Shown: positions 23,731-36,290, counted from the first letter of the stretch. The stretch: DNA of 64,000 nucleotides from Takakia lepidozioides (GCA_030704615.1 CM060733.1:3100001-3164000); one strand, 5' to 3'. Program-made: numbers and translations. Notes: generated by a model from the sequence alone, not told the origin.

Positions 23731-24220
23731 TCAGAGAAAAGGATTGTCTAAGGGTGAATGCCTCGTGCAGGTAGGCTGCCAAACATTTATGATCCTCATA
23801 GTGGAAGACTTCAGTGAGAGATTGGGTTCCACGGAATAGACAATGGAATCTCCCACGGATCTCATAGTATAGGGGGCAATAGAAGAAGAAGTGTTCTTCA
23901 ATTTCAATTTCCTGGTTGCGCCCTGTGCAAGCAGGACATAGGCAGTCCTCCCGCTGCAGGTTTTCCCATCTGCCAATCTCTATCCATAGGTTGTGGGAGC
24001 CCACCCTGAACCGCCCCAAAGCCCTCAGGTGAGAAGGAGATAAAGAGGCTGAAAGGTAATTGGGCCGCAAGATTCTATCATCCCGGAGAACCAAGAATGT
24101 TTCTCGATAGAAATGGAGCTTTGTTGTGAGGTGGGGTAACTTCCAAGTTCTCCTGACGTGTAACTCCATGAGCTCCTTTCTAATGAGTTGGTTGCGGTCA
24201 TGTCTGGATGTGATTTCCAC
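23731..24220 (-). pseudogene. LINE ORF2 C-terminal zinc-binding region
   Basis: Continues the LINE on the minus strand after a stop near 24224. LQREDCLCPACTGRNQEIEI followed by EEHFFFYCPLYYEIRGRF is the Cys/His cluster (C-x2-C, then H and C) that follows the reverse transcriptase in plant LINEs. Confidence 0.75.
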
Positions 24221-24223
24221 CTC

Positions 24224-25447
24224 TTATGGGTTTACTGGCAGAAGTGAAGCTATAGAGAGTCCATGGCGTTCAAAAAAGGTATCCACACGAGCATACCAGG
24301 ATTGTTTGAAGCCTGCATTTTTGAGTCTCATAGATGTTGTGAGGGTCCTGGCCACAAGCCCCTTGGGGGGAAGGCCTTGTAACCTATGCAGGAAAATTGT
24401 AAGCCGGAAGATGGCCTCAGTTTGGAGTGGCACACAGACAAATTCTGCATTCAATATGTGCGATGGAGTTGTGCCTCTGGCGCCAAGTATTGCTTGGAGG
24501 AAAGATGACTGCAATGGTTCCAGATTGTTTTCCCACCAGGAAACTGGGACTGCAGGTGCCCAAAATTCACAACCAAAAGTGGCATTGGGGGTGACTACGC
24601 TATCAAACAACCACTTCTTGGTCGGTGGGTGGCGCAGGTGTATCTGCTTGCATTTGGCCTGAAGGCGGATGGAGGCTGCCTTGCCTTTTGTCAATTTGTC
24701 CACTGCAGTGGCTGCAAAGTGGAATTTGGGGGAATGGATAACCAGCCCAAGATATCGGTAGGATTTGACTATCTCCACCTCTCGATTGTTAAGGAAGAAT
24801 CTGCGGTCGGCCTGCCCATTGAAAACCATGATCTTGGTTTTTGTAAGGTTGACTTGCAACCCATAGTCATTGGAGAACTGTTCCAAGATGTCGAGATGGC
24901 ATTGTAGGAAGATAGGAGAGTGCCAAAAGGGCAACATCATCCGCGTAGAGGAGATCTGATTGTGTTCGTCCTCCATCCAATGGCACACCAACTCCATGGT
25001 TTTTTGAGATGTAGACTTCCAAGGCGTCAATGTAGATTCCGAATAGGGTAGGCGAGAGGGGCAGCCTTGTTTGACCCCAATGTTGCTATAGACCTCAGCT
25101 GAGAATTCTCCTGCGACATTGACCAAGCCAGTGACGATCTCATACATGGAGGAAATATCATAGAGAATGTGTTGAGGGACTCCCACCTTCTGGAGCCTTT
25201 GGAAAAGAAGTTTGCGAGGAACCGAATCAAAAGCCTTGTGAAAGTCAATGAAGCAGACGTAAACCAATTTTTTGTCAAAGCGAGCACTTTCTAGCATAAC
25301 CTGAAGAGTGAAGATGTGGTCAAGAGTGGATCTGTTGCGACGGAAACCAGCTTGTCCCTTAGACCGCATGTGAGAGGATTCAGCCCAATCATCCAACTCC
25401 ATGGCCACTATTGCCCCAAACAAGTTAGCCAATAACGATGACACCAT
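24224..25447 (-). pseudogene. LINE reverse transcriptase with compensating frameshifts
   Basis: The frame shows reverse transcriptase blocks: KGQAGFRRNRSTLDHIF, CFIDFHKAFDSVPR and GVKQGCP, later LQVNLTKTKIMVFNG and SYRYLGLVIHS. Between GVKQGCP and LDILEQFSNDYG the frame is wrong. The catalytic LLYADDVALLAL is encoded in another frame (tetrapeptide at 24936-24947). A one-base loss in a C run at about 25057-25061 and a compensating indel near 24910 explain this. An upstream stop (near 25527) adds to the damage. The enzyme would copy LINE RNA at the target site, but this copy is dead. Confidence 0.85.
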
Positions 25448-25759
25448 AATTGTGCGATAGTTGGTTGGTGCGAGCCTGTCACCGCTCTTGAAGAGGGGAT
25501 GGATGATGCTCTTTGTCCACTATGTTGGAAAGCCATGTTGCACTACCTCATTGAAGAGGTAAGCTATAAACGGGCCCAAAGTGGGTGTTGCGTGCTTGAT
25601 GAATTCACCCTGTAGCCCTGAAATATCTGTCAAGTTAAATAAACACAGTGTGAAACTAACTAGAATAAATCTAGTTATTTGTATTTAACACTTGGAATTA
25701 GTTCAAGTGTTAAGTCAGGTGTCAAGTTTAGCTTGACACCTGAACCATCTTATCTTCAC

Positions 25760-25815
25760 GAGCTCGTCAGTCGTGCGGCTCATCTCTCTCGAGTTGAGCC
25801 TGCACGACCGAGCTC
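25760..25815. repeat. Imperfect hairpin, ~20-bp stem
   Basis: GAGCTCGTCAGTCGTGCGG at 25760 pairs with CCTGCACGACCGAGCTC ending at 25815, with a loop containing CTCTCTCGAG. It lies just beyond the LINE boundary. Confidence 0.6.
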
Positions 25816-28335
25816 CCTCGCTGCTTAGCATCTGAGTGTACTTATGGAGGGAGAGTAGGATGTTGTGGGGTGGAGTCCCCATAGCTTGGGGTGCCCCTGG
25901 CTTGACTCTTATTTTAACGAGTGATTATATTGTACTTCGTGTTTTGTGTAAACAGACAGTGTGAGTTTAGTTTTTATATCACTCGAGAGAGATGCTAGCT
26001 TGCATATGTGAGTGCCAATGTGAGTTTAGTTTTAGCACTTGTGGTTTTTATTTTGAAAGTGAGAGAAGAAAATTATGGTCTCTAGATTATGTCTGTGACA
26101 AGGTTCGAGACAGAGAAATGATTATCTGTCTGCAAGGTAATCTTTAGTTAGAAAGACATTGTCAAGTTCGGCGCTGGAGCAATGGTTAGAAAGCGCAATA
26201 AGGCTGAATCTATGGGCTTTATCATTGCCGCTGGCATCATGACCTGAAGCCAAGCAAAAGACATCATAGGCTGACTTAGGCTGCTCGCAGCCAAACAGAG
26301 GAGTTAGGGAGAGTTGACGATGGCATCGTTTGGTCTATCACTCTTACTTGCGTTCATTTTCCATCGGGCTTGATCCACGCAGCGAGCGGGAGTGTGTTGG
26401 GCTACTTAGGGCTGGTTGCAAGAATGGAAGGAGGTAGATTTCACGATTTTATGAACAAGGTGAATCACGCCAGATCAAAGAAGCCTGCACTTCTTACATT
26501 TCGCAAGTCAATGGGCAAATATCTAGCTTTAATATTGCTAGACATCTCTACCATGTGTAACCTTGTGCTGCCGTCCCAATGAATACCATCAACTAGTTCT
26601 GAAGTTTTCGTTCTGGAGTGTCCAAATATGGTTGGGCAACATATGCCATAGAGCCATTGCAGAGAATCTTGGACAGGGGTCAGTGAATGAACTTCTAGAA
26701 GTTGACAATATTAAAATCCTTATAGAGCGATCAGCTCATGAGAGGCAAAAGGCTGAAGCTGCAACGTCGTTGTTAGAATCTGAAGCCTAGCATGTTTATG
26801 TGCACAAGGAAAGGAGCCTGGTCAGCCAGTAGTTAGCCTCCTAGTGGCATGGGCGATGAAGTGATCTTGCAACAGGGGATAGCGGTTGCTACAACTTGGT
26901 GAGACAGTGCAGGCAAAAAGAGCAGTCGGGTGGCGTTGAAGCAGCCACATAATACAGTCGTAAAGCTTGCATGGTAGCCAGAGCATAGCACACCCGAGTT
27001 ACAAGGGGCTGAATGGAGGCTTGGTCAGACTCTTAGGCTCTGTGCAGCCACAAACATGTCACAAGTTGAACTCAAGAGTGCTAGGACAGGGAGGATAGGG
27101 CGGAGTAGTACCAGTACTGGCAAGCAACTTGCAGCAAGGCCCATTCGACGGCTCACTTCTGCCCTAGCTGCACTGGGAGCTATGTGTGTGGCAATGGTGT
27201 TGGAAGGATCAGACATTGTCCGGGCGGGCTGCTGAAGTGTTCAGTAAGCACCATTTAGTTCGTTAGTTTGCCCGTTTTTCCCATACTGCTATGGTATACG
27301 TGAAGAGTGGTTATCTGATCAGGCTCCAGAGGTGTTGGTGAGTCGTTTGGTTTTGTGAAGAGGCTGGTTTTGTGAAGACACAAAATGCCGACTCAAGCTG
27401 GAATGGCCAGTATCGGCCAGCCAAGGTGGAGGCCGTCCTAAGGTGCGTTAGAAGACGCCAGTGAGCGTGAAGAACGTCATGCTAGATTTTCTAGCAAGTG
27501 CGTAAGCTGTTGTCCAACAAGGAAAAGTTGATCAGCAGCAGAAGCATGAGATGCGACATGTGTGACCGGAGATAGATGTGCACAAGGAAGGATCAGCCGC
27601 GTAGCCTGCTCTGCGATCATGTCTTGCATCAGGTCTAGGCGACAGTGGCGGCATTAATGTTTGTGAGACGGGGTTGGCTGCCATTAATTGTGGCAGACTA
27701 CTTTATTGTGCATATATGTGTGGTGTGGTTTGGACAACGATGCAGTTGTGTAGCGATACGTATGCCCTGCCATTTCGCAGCTTCTTGATTGCCTTGCTGA
27801 CGTTGGTTGTAGTAAAGAGGGAGAAGTGTAGGGGTTTAGAGGTTATGGGAGAGGGAGTTTGGTTTGGGGAATGATACAAAGATTGGGCATACTCATGCCA
27901 GCCGTGAATGTCAGTGATCGCAGGTGGGTCTCTGTGAGGTTTAAGGAGGGACCAAAAGGAACGAGGAGAAGATCTGACTTTTGCAAAAAAGAAGATTGGA
28001 GCTTGAGAATGAAGGCTCTCTTTTTGGATCTAATGAGGGACTTACAGTGCTTGAGAGCAAGGTTTTTGGACTGTGTAGAGGAATGGATATCTATTCAAGT
28101 AGAGATTTGATGTGACATCTAGCACTTTGCATTCTTTGTCATAGAAAGGTGCATATCTACGGGTGGAGAGGGGTGAGGAGGTAGATGGGAGAGTGACTGG
28201 GAAGGAACGCAGTGCTGCATCCCATAGAGCGTGTGTTAGGTGGGTAGCCTTGTCATCAGTAGATGGTCGAGCAAAGATGGAGGGGAGGATTGAAGCTAGG
28301 TAGGTTTCATAATCAGCTCATTTACATAGTTCTAA
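25816..28335. other. No recognisable gene
   Basis: No frame with a known motif was found. A frame at 26563-26790 ends in a helical, charged stretch (NIKILIERSAHERQKAEAA) but has no recognised family. The segment could contain an old LTR element, for which no ends were found. Confidence 0.45.
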
Positions 28336-28599
28336 ATGAGAGAAAAACAGATTAAATTCCTCCCAACACTCAGCCCTCAGCCGGTAGAATCCTCGCTCCT
28401 GTACCTGCTATCGAAGGAGACCAAATTATCGCTGATAAATCCTCAAGTACTTCCCAAAAAAGGGCTGCAGGGTGGTGACTGTAAAAGAAGGACACCAAGC
28501 TGCATACAATGCCTGTATTTTTTCCTTTGACTATAATGGAGTAGAGGCAAGTAGCGACAAAAGAACTGCCCAGTAGTGATGTGCTTCTGTTCCTTGCTG

Positions 28600-28745
28600 T
28601 AAGCGCCTGCAGCGAACAATGACAGCCAAAAATTCCAAAGAGTTAACTTGCAAAATTCAACACAAAAACTTAGGGATGACTCGTTTAAGAGGGTAATAGG
28701 CTGAAACATGTTGACGAAGAAGGTTCCCTCGCAGACATTGTTCGT
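28600..28745 (-). repeat. Outlying copy of the 40-43 kb gene-fragment repeat
   Basis: ACAATGACAGCC, AACTTGCAAAATTCAACA, TTAGGGATGACTC and GTTGACGAAGAAGGT match, in order, the units near 40735-40850 and 41390-41510. It shows that the family amplified inside the nested CACTA-like element also exists elsewhere in the genome. Confidence 0.55.
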
Positions 28746-30490
28746 GAGCCGGGAACTACGTTACAAGGGTGCTGACAAATACATGAACCTGGGCAATCCA
28801 TGTATCATCATGGTCCTTGAACGGCGACAAGGCAAGTCCTTTGTGTTCATTTCCTGGTCTGTAGTCATTGTTGGACTAGCATGTCAGGCTAATTATCTGA
28901 AAAGATAGCAGAGTGGGCCGGGAGTCTTGGAAATAAGGAAATTAGAAATACGTTCAAGGGGGGGTAAGACAGGCTCAAGCTCAGCAGTCGTATACTCTCC
29001 AGCTGAGCTACAACTTCCTCAGCAGTGATTCTTGGATACCTACAACTCAGGAGTGGCGTTAGAAGCGTCCCAGAACGAGGGGCTGTATCACCAAATCTAC
29101 AATGACGTGTACAAGAAACTAGAATAACCACCAGTTAGTTTTCTATAGGGAAGCAACCATGATTGTGGAATCGGAACCGAAGGTTCCTTCACAAATGCAA
29201 GAACCACCCAACACTGGTTGCAACACACCTAGCAGCCGAAACCCTCTCATTGCATAAGAACAGTGAAATGAATAAAGCTCGTTTCTGGGGAGCTTTGCAA
29301 TGGGTGGATAGATACCAAAGACTTAAGGAGCTGAAAGATGTGGATCACAAGCCAGAAAAAATAGGTTGATGTGAGGCAAGTAGAAAAAGGGGAAAACGAT
29401 GGATAAAGCAATCAGCTTGAAGCCAATTGTGGTGGTGTTCTGTATTGTTGTCAATTCTAGAGATGAAGAATGGGGTTTCATTAACAGATGAAGACCGCAT
29501 GCAGCCATGGCTGGAGACGTTGCGTGACTTATGAATTGACCATACTATTAGAGATCAATATTGAGTTGTTCTGGCATGCTATGCATTGCCAGCATACAAT
29601 GTCATACATTGCCAACATACAATGCTCTGCATTGTACAGAGACCTTCTTCAAATCACAGATTATGAATTCTTGGGAGAAGAAAAGAGATAATTGTTGATG
29701 GAGTTAATCATCCGCATTGTAATATACCGCGAATGCACACATGGCTACGTGTATGTCAGTGCACCCCCGAAACTAGCAGCTTAGTACTCCAACAATTTCA
29801 GATGCATAGAAAGGTATCCCAAATTGAACTTTGCAAGCCATAATCGCAGAGAAACCTTTCTACTCTGACAAATACCACGTGCTATGTATCTGCAAGTGAA
29901 CTCGGACACAACTGGATATTGAAAGAGCGTGTTGGCTTGTCCATTTTGACATACCAGACTGGTCCTAGTATGCCTAATGGACCTCTAAAGCCAAGCTGGT
30001 AGGCCCAGTGTAGATCCACAGTGGCATGGGTAGGGTACATGGCTGGTATGAGTATTGCCATGTGGGACATACTTGTCAAATTTTAAATGGAGATACTAGG
30101 TCTATATCAGTATACACTGAATCAGAATTGTTGCATCCATAGTGTCTCGCAAATGAAGATCAAAGTGTCATTGTTATAATCAAATAGCTAGTATATGCCC
30201 CTAGCTCTAAATCTCTACTGTACATTACAAAGTACCCCAGTGCATATTAACATGATACCCGAACAGACTTGCAGCAACGAGTCGAGCTCTGGAAAGGAGA
30301 ACCCTAACCGCCGCCAGTTAGGGTTTGGGGGGCCGCCAGGGAACTCGAGAACCTTCTGATAGGGTACTAAATGTTTACGGGAACAGAGAACAGTAGGTTA
30401 GGTTAGGAGAGACCCGGGTTGATACCTGGCGAAACCCAGATACATGGGGGTTGGTATCCTATGAGATGTGCAGGTTCCCTTGTGGTACTC
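28746..30490. other. No recognisable gene
   Basis: Small frames only (for example 28708-28908 and 29163-29369 on the plus strand), with no recognised domain. A short tandem CATTGCCARCATACAATG occurs near 29585-29640. Confidence 0.45.
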
Positions 30491-30493
30491 TTG

Positions 30494-30540
30494 AATATTG
30501 AAATGGCCATTTGAACGGTTCAAATGGCCATTTCAATATT
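30494..30540. repeat. Perfect 47-bp palindrome (23-bp arms)
   Basis: The arm AATATTGAAATGGCCATTTG (first 20 of 23 bases) starts at 30494. It is repeated exactly inverted at 30518-30540 around a single central G at 30517. It is immediately followed by GAATTTGAATTTGAA. Confidence 0.95.
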
Positions 30541-30966
30541 GAATTTGAATTTGAATACTAGTACCATTTTTATTTTATTATTTTCTTAATACCATATCCA
30601 AGGTCATATTTCTAGGTTGTTGACATTCAGATACCATTGCTCATATCCGGATTGATTTTTTTTTTTAAACCACTCTATGCATACCAGATTCATCTTGAAA
30701 AAATCAGGGGCTGCATTATTGGAAAACCTACCTGCCTTAAAAAAAATTCAGCACTTCATACCAGGACCCTTCTGGTATTTCCAATTCAAGATACCAGACC
30801 AACACTAGTCTATATGTCTATATGTGCAAGGGTATGGTATGTACATAATTAGGAGTATATATTATGTATGTATAAAGATATGATATGTAGATCAATATTT
30901 TTTGGTAAAATTTGCAAAGACATAGTGCTATTTTTTTTACATTGCACAAATGTGAATGAGGATAAG

Positions 30967-31506
30967 CACAAAAAAATTGTATCATTACACATATCCATGC
31001 TAGCTCGGGGTCATCAATCCTCAATATGGGTCTCAAGCGGAGTATGAAAATAGTTCATACTTAGACTGGTATGGTAGGTAGGGGGGTAGGTCCAATGTTC
31101 AAAACCCGGGGGTCCCAAGTATAGCCGTGGTATAAGCCCCAAGACACAAAAAAATTGTATCATTACACATCCATGCTAGCTTGGGGTCATTAATCCTCAA
31201 TACGGGTCTCAAGCCGAATATGAAAATAGTTCATACTTAGACTGGTAAAAAAACATATATATGTGACGCCTTCCGAAGGGAGCGTAACTTATGGTGTCAC
31301 TTCACCACAAGGGCTCCTGCCTTCCAGCTGAAAGGTGGACACCCTCATGACACACCAGACCGTGGTTTGAACCCACAACCACATCCAACGTGGTATGTGC
31401 CCATTACCACTGGGCTACATGCCGGTATGGTATGGTAGGTAGGGGGTAGGTCCAATGTTGAAAACCCGGGGGTCTAGGGTATAGCCGGGGTATAAGCCCC
31501 AAGACA
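30967..31506. repeat. Segmental tandem duplication, second copy split by a SINE
   Basis: Copy 1 (30967-31144) and copy 2 (from 31145) share CACAAAAAAATTGTATCATT, CCATGCTAGCT, GAAAATAGTTCATACTTAGA, GGTCCAATGTT, AAAACCCGGGGGTC and TATAAGCCCCAAGACA in the same order. Copy 2 is interrupted by about 185 bp at 31247-31432, giving a clean empty-versus-filled comparison. Confidence 0.92.
31247..31432 (-). mobile_element. tRNA-derived SINE
   Basis: On the minus strand an A-box-like TAGCCCAGTGGT (31417-31406) is followed 32 bp later by the B-box-like GGGTTCAAACC (31374-31364), the internal RNA polymerase III promoter of tRNA-derived SINEs. The body then runs to a short T-rich end (ATATATGTTTTTT) at the left edge, as in plant SINEs with T tails. 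The neighbouring duplicate lacks the insert, and GGTA lies on both sides. Confidence 0.8.
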
Positions 31507-32399
31507 TATCCAACTGGTATGTTCTACAATACCCTTAGGGTTAGTTTCTATGTAAACCCGTTCCCATTACATGACATCATCCAAAAATAGGTTTGACCAT
31601 GGGTCACATCCACTCACACCCCTTTCCATGCACCACCGTGGAACGGAACCCGTCCGGTGGTTTCCACCGGCACTTTTGCACGTGTGTGACCAAAAAAGTA
31701 TGGCACGGAAATGTGTCGAGGAAGGTGACCTATTTAGCAAGTCATGGGAGGAAAAATATTGGCTAGAGTAGGTCAACCATGGAGAACGGGACCCCTACGC
31801 CCAACGCCTCACCAAAAGTGAGGGCTCCACTGCACGGGACCCGGCCAAGCCCTGCACGGGTCTCGAAGTCCATGGAAGTGCATGGAATAGGGTGCTTGGA
31901 CCCATTCTCCCTTCCTGTGACATCAACAGAACGGGAGAACGGGTCACATGGAAAGTAACCCTTACTCGTACCACTACACACATACCCAGGCGCAAAGGGG
32001 ATAAACTAGTACAACACTAGTACTTTCCTGGCTCAAGACTTGCATCTCCTTTGGGGGCAGTGGTTTTCTCTTCCTCTTAGGTTGCACTTCTATGGCTATG
32101 CTGGATGTTCCATGAATGAAAGGCTTTCATTCACATCTCTTTCATGCTTATACAAGCATTTGGGTTGAAATGACAAACCTCCGTGCAAACACAATCAGTA
32201 TTACCTTGAGTTTTTCCATTCTTTCTAGTAACAAGTAGCAAGTACCTCAGTAGGAGATTTGATCTCACAAAACAATGCTGGTGTGTTTTCATGTCAACCT
32301 TCAAGCTCATTTTATATGTGTTCTTTATTGATGCTCATGCTGGTGGCAAGGTATGTGAGCTTTACTTTCTATTTCTGGGCTGATCCATAATTTGGCACT

Positions 32400-33600
32400 T
32401 TGATACACTACTCACTCGGGAGTGGGGATCACTGGCAGGTGACTTTTGTGCATGATGTTGAAGATAGGTCCCTCTCAGTGGTCTACGGTGTGGTTCTCAT
32501 TAGCCCTGACTTTTTGAAACACACGGATATTACAAACCGTACTTTCTTAATTCGCCTCCTCTTCAACTTGAAGCGCATACTATGGATTGATGAACTTCAA
32601 GCACTTTGGAGGGGAGTTCCCGCAATTGATGCGTCAAAATCATCGGATAAGATGATTCACATCTATTATATTCTACTGCCACAATCTTTGCTCACGTATA
32701 TATATTGAGACACACCATTTACCAACTTTCTTACTTTAAGCCTCTATGACAGGCTTTCAACGATTCAATTTGCGAGGGATACTATTATGGGCCATCCATG
32801 ACTTAGCAGGATATGGAATATTTGTGGCTAGATGTAAGGTAGCTGGGTAGCATGTTTGTCCAGCTTGAGGTAAACAACTCACAAGCAGGTATTTCGGATG
32901 CACTTATATACAAGTGTGTGTACGACAACAATAGGGTGCTACTCCCTGCAAGTCATCCCTTCCACAAGACATCCACATAATTGGGCTATGTTTCTAAAAA
33001 CCATCACTCCCCTTGACGACTCTATGAAGTGAAGTGGCTTCAGTGAGCGACACAGGTAAGTTCAACTTGCATTAAGATGCTCTTTATTTTAATCCAACTA
33101 CCATACTGGAAACATCTAAGGATTTGCCATATATGCGATCCCATGCATGTCGAGAAGAACACATGTAAGGTACTCATTGAATATTATCAGGGGAATTAGA
33201 CGACACACCTTTTGTGCAAATGGATCAGAAAGAGAAGGGAGTAAGAGCTGATTTGTGGTTGAAGAACACTGCTCTTGGAACTCCAACAAAAGAATATGGC
33301 CCTTCGAAGTTTGCAATTGAGAGCGTGGAAACCTACTGCTCCATATGTATTTACTAGGGAAGAAAATTGCAATTCGTTGAGAGAATTAGTTGCTTAAGAT
33401 TGCCATTGATGTTTGCTTCTAATCCTCAAAATTGTTTTTCATGAAATAGTATGGAGCGTCAGCATCTAAAAGCCCACGATTCCCAATTTCTCATGGAACA
33501 TGACAAATTTCCCATAGCTCTCAGGCATTTATTAGCATCTGGACCTCAGCGGCCTGCGATTATGCATCTGTGCCATATTTTTTCAATGCCTAGGAGGCCG
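32400..33600 (+). pseudogene. Highly decayed CACTA TNP2 relic
   Basis: Scattered pieces in the correct order match the transposase at 7.7-8.9 kb. IDELQALWRGVPAIDAS (32580-32640) corresponds to VDELKELWRGVPTLDAS. RFNLRGILLWAIHDL (about 32760-32810) matches the next block. A DPMHVEKN equivalent lies at about 33140 in another frame. HLKAHDSQFLMEHD with FPIALRHLLASGPQRPA (about 33460-33560) corresponds to LKSHDYHNLLQDILPIAVR. Many stops and frame changes separate them. Confidence 0.75.
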
Positions 33601-33949
33601 AAAAGTCCTAGATCAGGTCATCGTTCCTGATTTACGTTTGATAGACACAGCTAAAACATTGTGTCTTTTGGGAAAAAACACAATTTTAAGTAAATCTGGA
33701 CTAAAGTTTGGTCCAGAAATAAGGAGAAATATCTGAATATGTTTTTTTAAATCATTTAAATGAATTTAAATGGATCATTTTAAATATAAATATAAAGATA
33801 TAAATAATTGTTTGTCTATTAATATATAATATGAGCAATAAAGAAACATTATGTATAAACTTCAGGAGAAAAAATAGTTTCTATTTGGCTCATAAAGCAA
33901 GTTCCACTGTTCACTCGACGTTTAGTAAGAGTTGAATGAGATACCAACA

Positions 33950-34150
33950 GTCAGTAGCTCAGTTGGTGAAGTGCACTGAGTGCCACCCAGATGATTATGG
34001 GGTCAAATCTTGCTACTGACGAGTGTGGTATGTTCCTGGGCGGTGTCCCATTCCAACACCACATGGCGGGGTTACTGTGAAAGAGGTTATACTATTAAGG
34101 GGGCCTGATTTGTGAGCTGTCGCTCCCAGGTGTTTCCAATACGTTAAAAA
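33950..34150 (+). mobile_element. tRNA-derived SINE (Au-like)
   Basis: It begins with a tRNA-like region: A box TAGCTCAGTTGGT (33955-33967) and B-box-like GGTCAAATCT (34001-34010). A tRNA-unrelated body of about 130 bp follows. The A box matches the consensus very well. Ends and target duplications were not resolved. Confidence 0.75.
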
Positions 34151-34179
34151 ATAAATTAAGAAAACGGATGTCGGGTGAT

Positions 34180-35150
34180 AACTCGCTTCATGATCCGCGG
34201 CCTAATGGATGATTGGAGCACCAGTCATATTCGTAACCGCGACTGAGCTTGTGAAGGCCGTTATTATGTAACGTACAAGACAAATCAATCAAATATGTGA
34301 GCAAAACATGGCACAATGACACAATACCATGAAATGAAATGAAAGACAATGGGGAGACATTGATGATAAACAACCAGATTTTATTTCAGAACCATGTCAA
34401 TTTGAGTAAGTCTTGCCCCATGCGGCATGGACCAATACAAGTAACGTAAACCATGTCAATGAGAGTATCAACTTCTAGAAGGAGGGCTGAACTCCGTTAA
34501 CACAAGACGATGTCGGCCGACGTACTTATGATGAAAATATTTTGAGGAAAGTCATTTCCCAAAATCACGATATTTTGACAAGGTTGGAGGGACCATTTTC
34601 AAATCTGTATTCTTCCGTTGTTCCGAAGGTTTTTGTCAGCAGAAGATGGAAGAAGTCCATGAAATGCTGTCTCGAGAATCGTTGATATGGTGATGACCTC
34701 ACAAAAAATATCCTCCAATATTACACCAACCAACAATGTCTTGTGCGACCGAAGTTCAGCTGTACTTCTCGAAGAATTGGTGGTCTTGCAGAATTTCAGT
34801 GAATCGCGAAGATGATGAATTACTCGTATGCTCTTCAAAACATAATGTCCAAGTAACTCACCCTGGAGTAAGATGCTGAAAGTATCCAATTGGGGGGTAA
34901 GTATGCTGCTCGTATGCTTCTGGAGAGTGGCTCGGTGACGAGTATGTTGATGGAGAGAGTGACGTTTTCTACAAAATCTTCAAGGAAATAGTGACGGGTG
35001 ACCAGTCGAGGTTCATCTGTGACGGGCTGTGGTACTTCTGACGATTTACTGTAAAGCACTCGTAAACTGATCACCAACTAAATAATCTCCAACTGACCAA
35101 CCATCAACTAACCGATTGGAGCTGTCACAAGCAATGTCAAAAATCTTATT
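34180..35150. other. No recognisable gene
   Basis: Two minus-strand frames (35077-34835 and 34889-34599) have protein-like composition but no recognised motif and no clear splice relation. Confidence 0.4.
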
Positions 35151-35154
35151 TACT

Positions 35155-35592
35155 GCTAGGTGTTTGATGCTATTGTTGTTCCTGTAGTTGAATTGTATAG
35201 TAGTCGTTTTGCCATTCCCATGCAAATAGTATCAGGTCCCTAGAGACTGTCATAGTCAGACTCCCGTATCAGCCACGGCCCACCATCATTGACCAATATA
35301 AAACCATCAACTACATGTCAGCTGAGAACTAGATCTTCGATTCATTGTATGCGACTCTAGAGAAACACCCTAGCCCACAAGTAGTTGGTCAGCAGCTTGA
35401 GATATTTCTCCGGGCTGTGATTGAATAAACTGGGGATTTCATTCTTAATTGATGGTTTCATGTAGGTGGTGTCTGATTCCGATTTCGGAATATGACAGTC
35501 TCAGTGGACCTGATGTTGTTGGAATGGGAATAGCAAAAAGACTCCTATAGAAATCAGCTACATGAACATACGCAGTATCAAACACCTTGAAG
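35155..35592. repeat. Foldback element with ~115-bp imperfect inverted ends
   Basis: The left arm (35155-35275) and the inverted right arm (35592-35470) share AGGTGTTTGAT, GCCATTCCCAT/GCTATTCCCAT, ATCAGGTCC and GAGACTGTCATA in order, at roughly three-quarters identity by eye. About 195 bp lie between the arms. The structure is that of a MITE or foldback element without coding capacity. Confidence 0.8.
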
Positions 35593-35642
35593 TATATATA
35601 ATTGTTGAGATTGTTTGCACATATTGTTAGCGACGGTGTTCC

Positions 35643-36290
35643 TCATTTGGCGTTCAATCCACATGAAAACGACGAGAATGTCGCTGGAGATTTCTGTCGA
35701 CTTGCTTCCCCCCTTTGTGGATCAAAATCCACATCTGCTCCTCTTGGCTCAGGAGCACGCGTTGCTGCTCGAGTGATAGCAGCTGCAGAGTCCACATGCA
35801 ATGGTCCTGCAAGTGCGACCCCACACATGAAGCCCATACCAATCTGGTCTTCCCTATGCATAGGAGGTTGTGCAGGTGGGGCTTGAACCTCAAGCCTTGG
35901 AGCTGACGCAACATGAGTAGTGGCCATGGTAGCAAGACGTTGTTCTAGCTGGGCAAGCCTATCTACCATGCCTTGGTCATGACCTTGACCTTGACCTTGT
36001 GCTCCTTGGTTTTGGTTACGACCTCCACCGGGACCTCTGCCTCATCTACCTCTCTGGACTACATTGCCTCGTCCTCGGCCACCATTGTTTCCTTGGAATT
36101 GGCCTGGCCGTAGCTCAGGATGCAAGTCATAACAATGGGCCTCTTCATGCCCATACTTGCCACAATGCCCACACTGTAGTTGTGTAGGCTGTGCCTGTGC
36201 CGGCCCTTTGCCTCTCTCCGGGCAATCTCTCTTAACATGGGGTCCTCCACAATCCCAACATGTCAATTGACCTTAGGACTCCTTAGGGCG
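35643..36290 (-). pseudogene. Retroelement gag remnant with two zinc knuckles
   Basis: Reading leftwards, the frame gives CWDCGGPHVKRDC (C-x2-C-x4-H-x4-C) and CGHCGKYGHEEAHC, both nucleocapsid-type zinc knuckles. A Gly/Arg/Gln-rich linker and MVDRLAQLEQRLATMA follow. A single TGA (about 36042) interrupts an otherwise continuous frame, in a place where CGA (Arg) would fit. Being downstream of the integrase of the gypsy element on the same strand, it belongs to a different element copy. Confidence 0.75.

Larger units (their letters stand above)
23399..25621 (-). mobile_element. 5'-truncated LINE (non-LTR retrotransposon)
   Basis: The minus strand carries reverse transcriptase and C-terminal zinc-binding regions. 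Homology begins abruptly at 25621 (GEFIKHATPTLGPFIAYLFN, then SGDRLAPTNYRT) and runs to about 23.4 kb. Loss of the endonuclease and ORF1 is typical 5' truncation. The 3' part contains a duplicated segment and GAAAT repeats. Confidence 0.85.

Noticed and set aside
25622-26210. LTR of a retrotransposon starting TGTCAAGTT
   Set aside because: A possible TG...CA segment can be drawn but no second copy, primer-binding site or polypurine tract was found.
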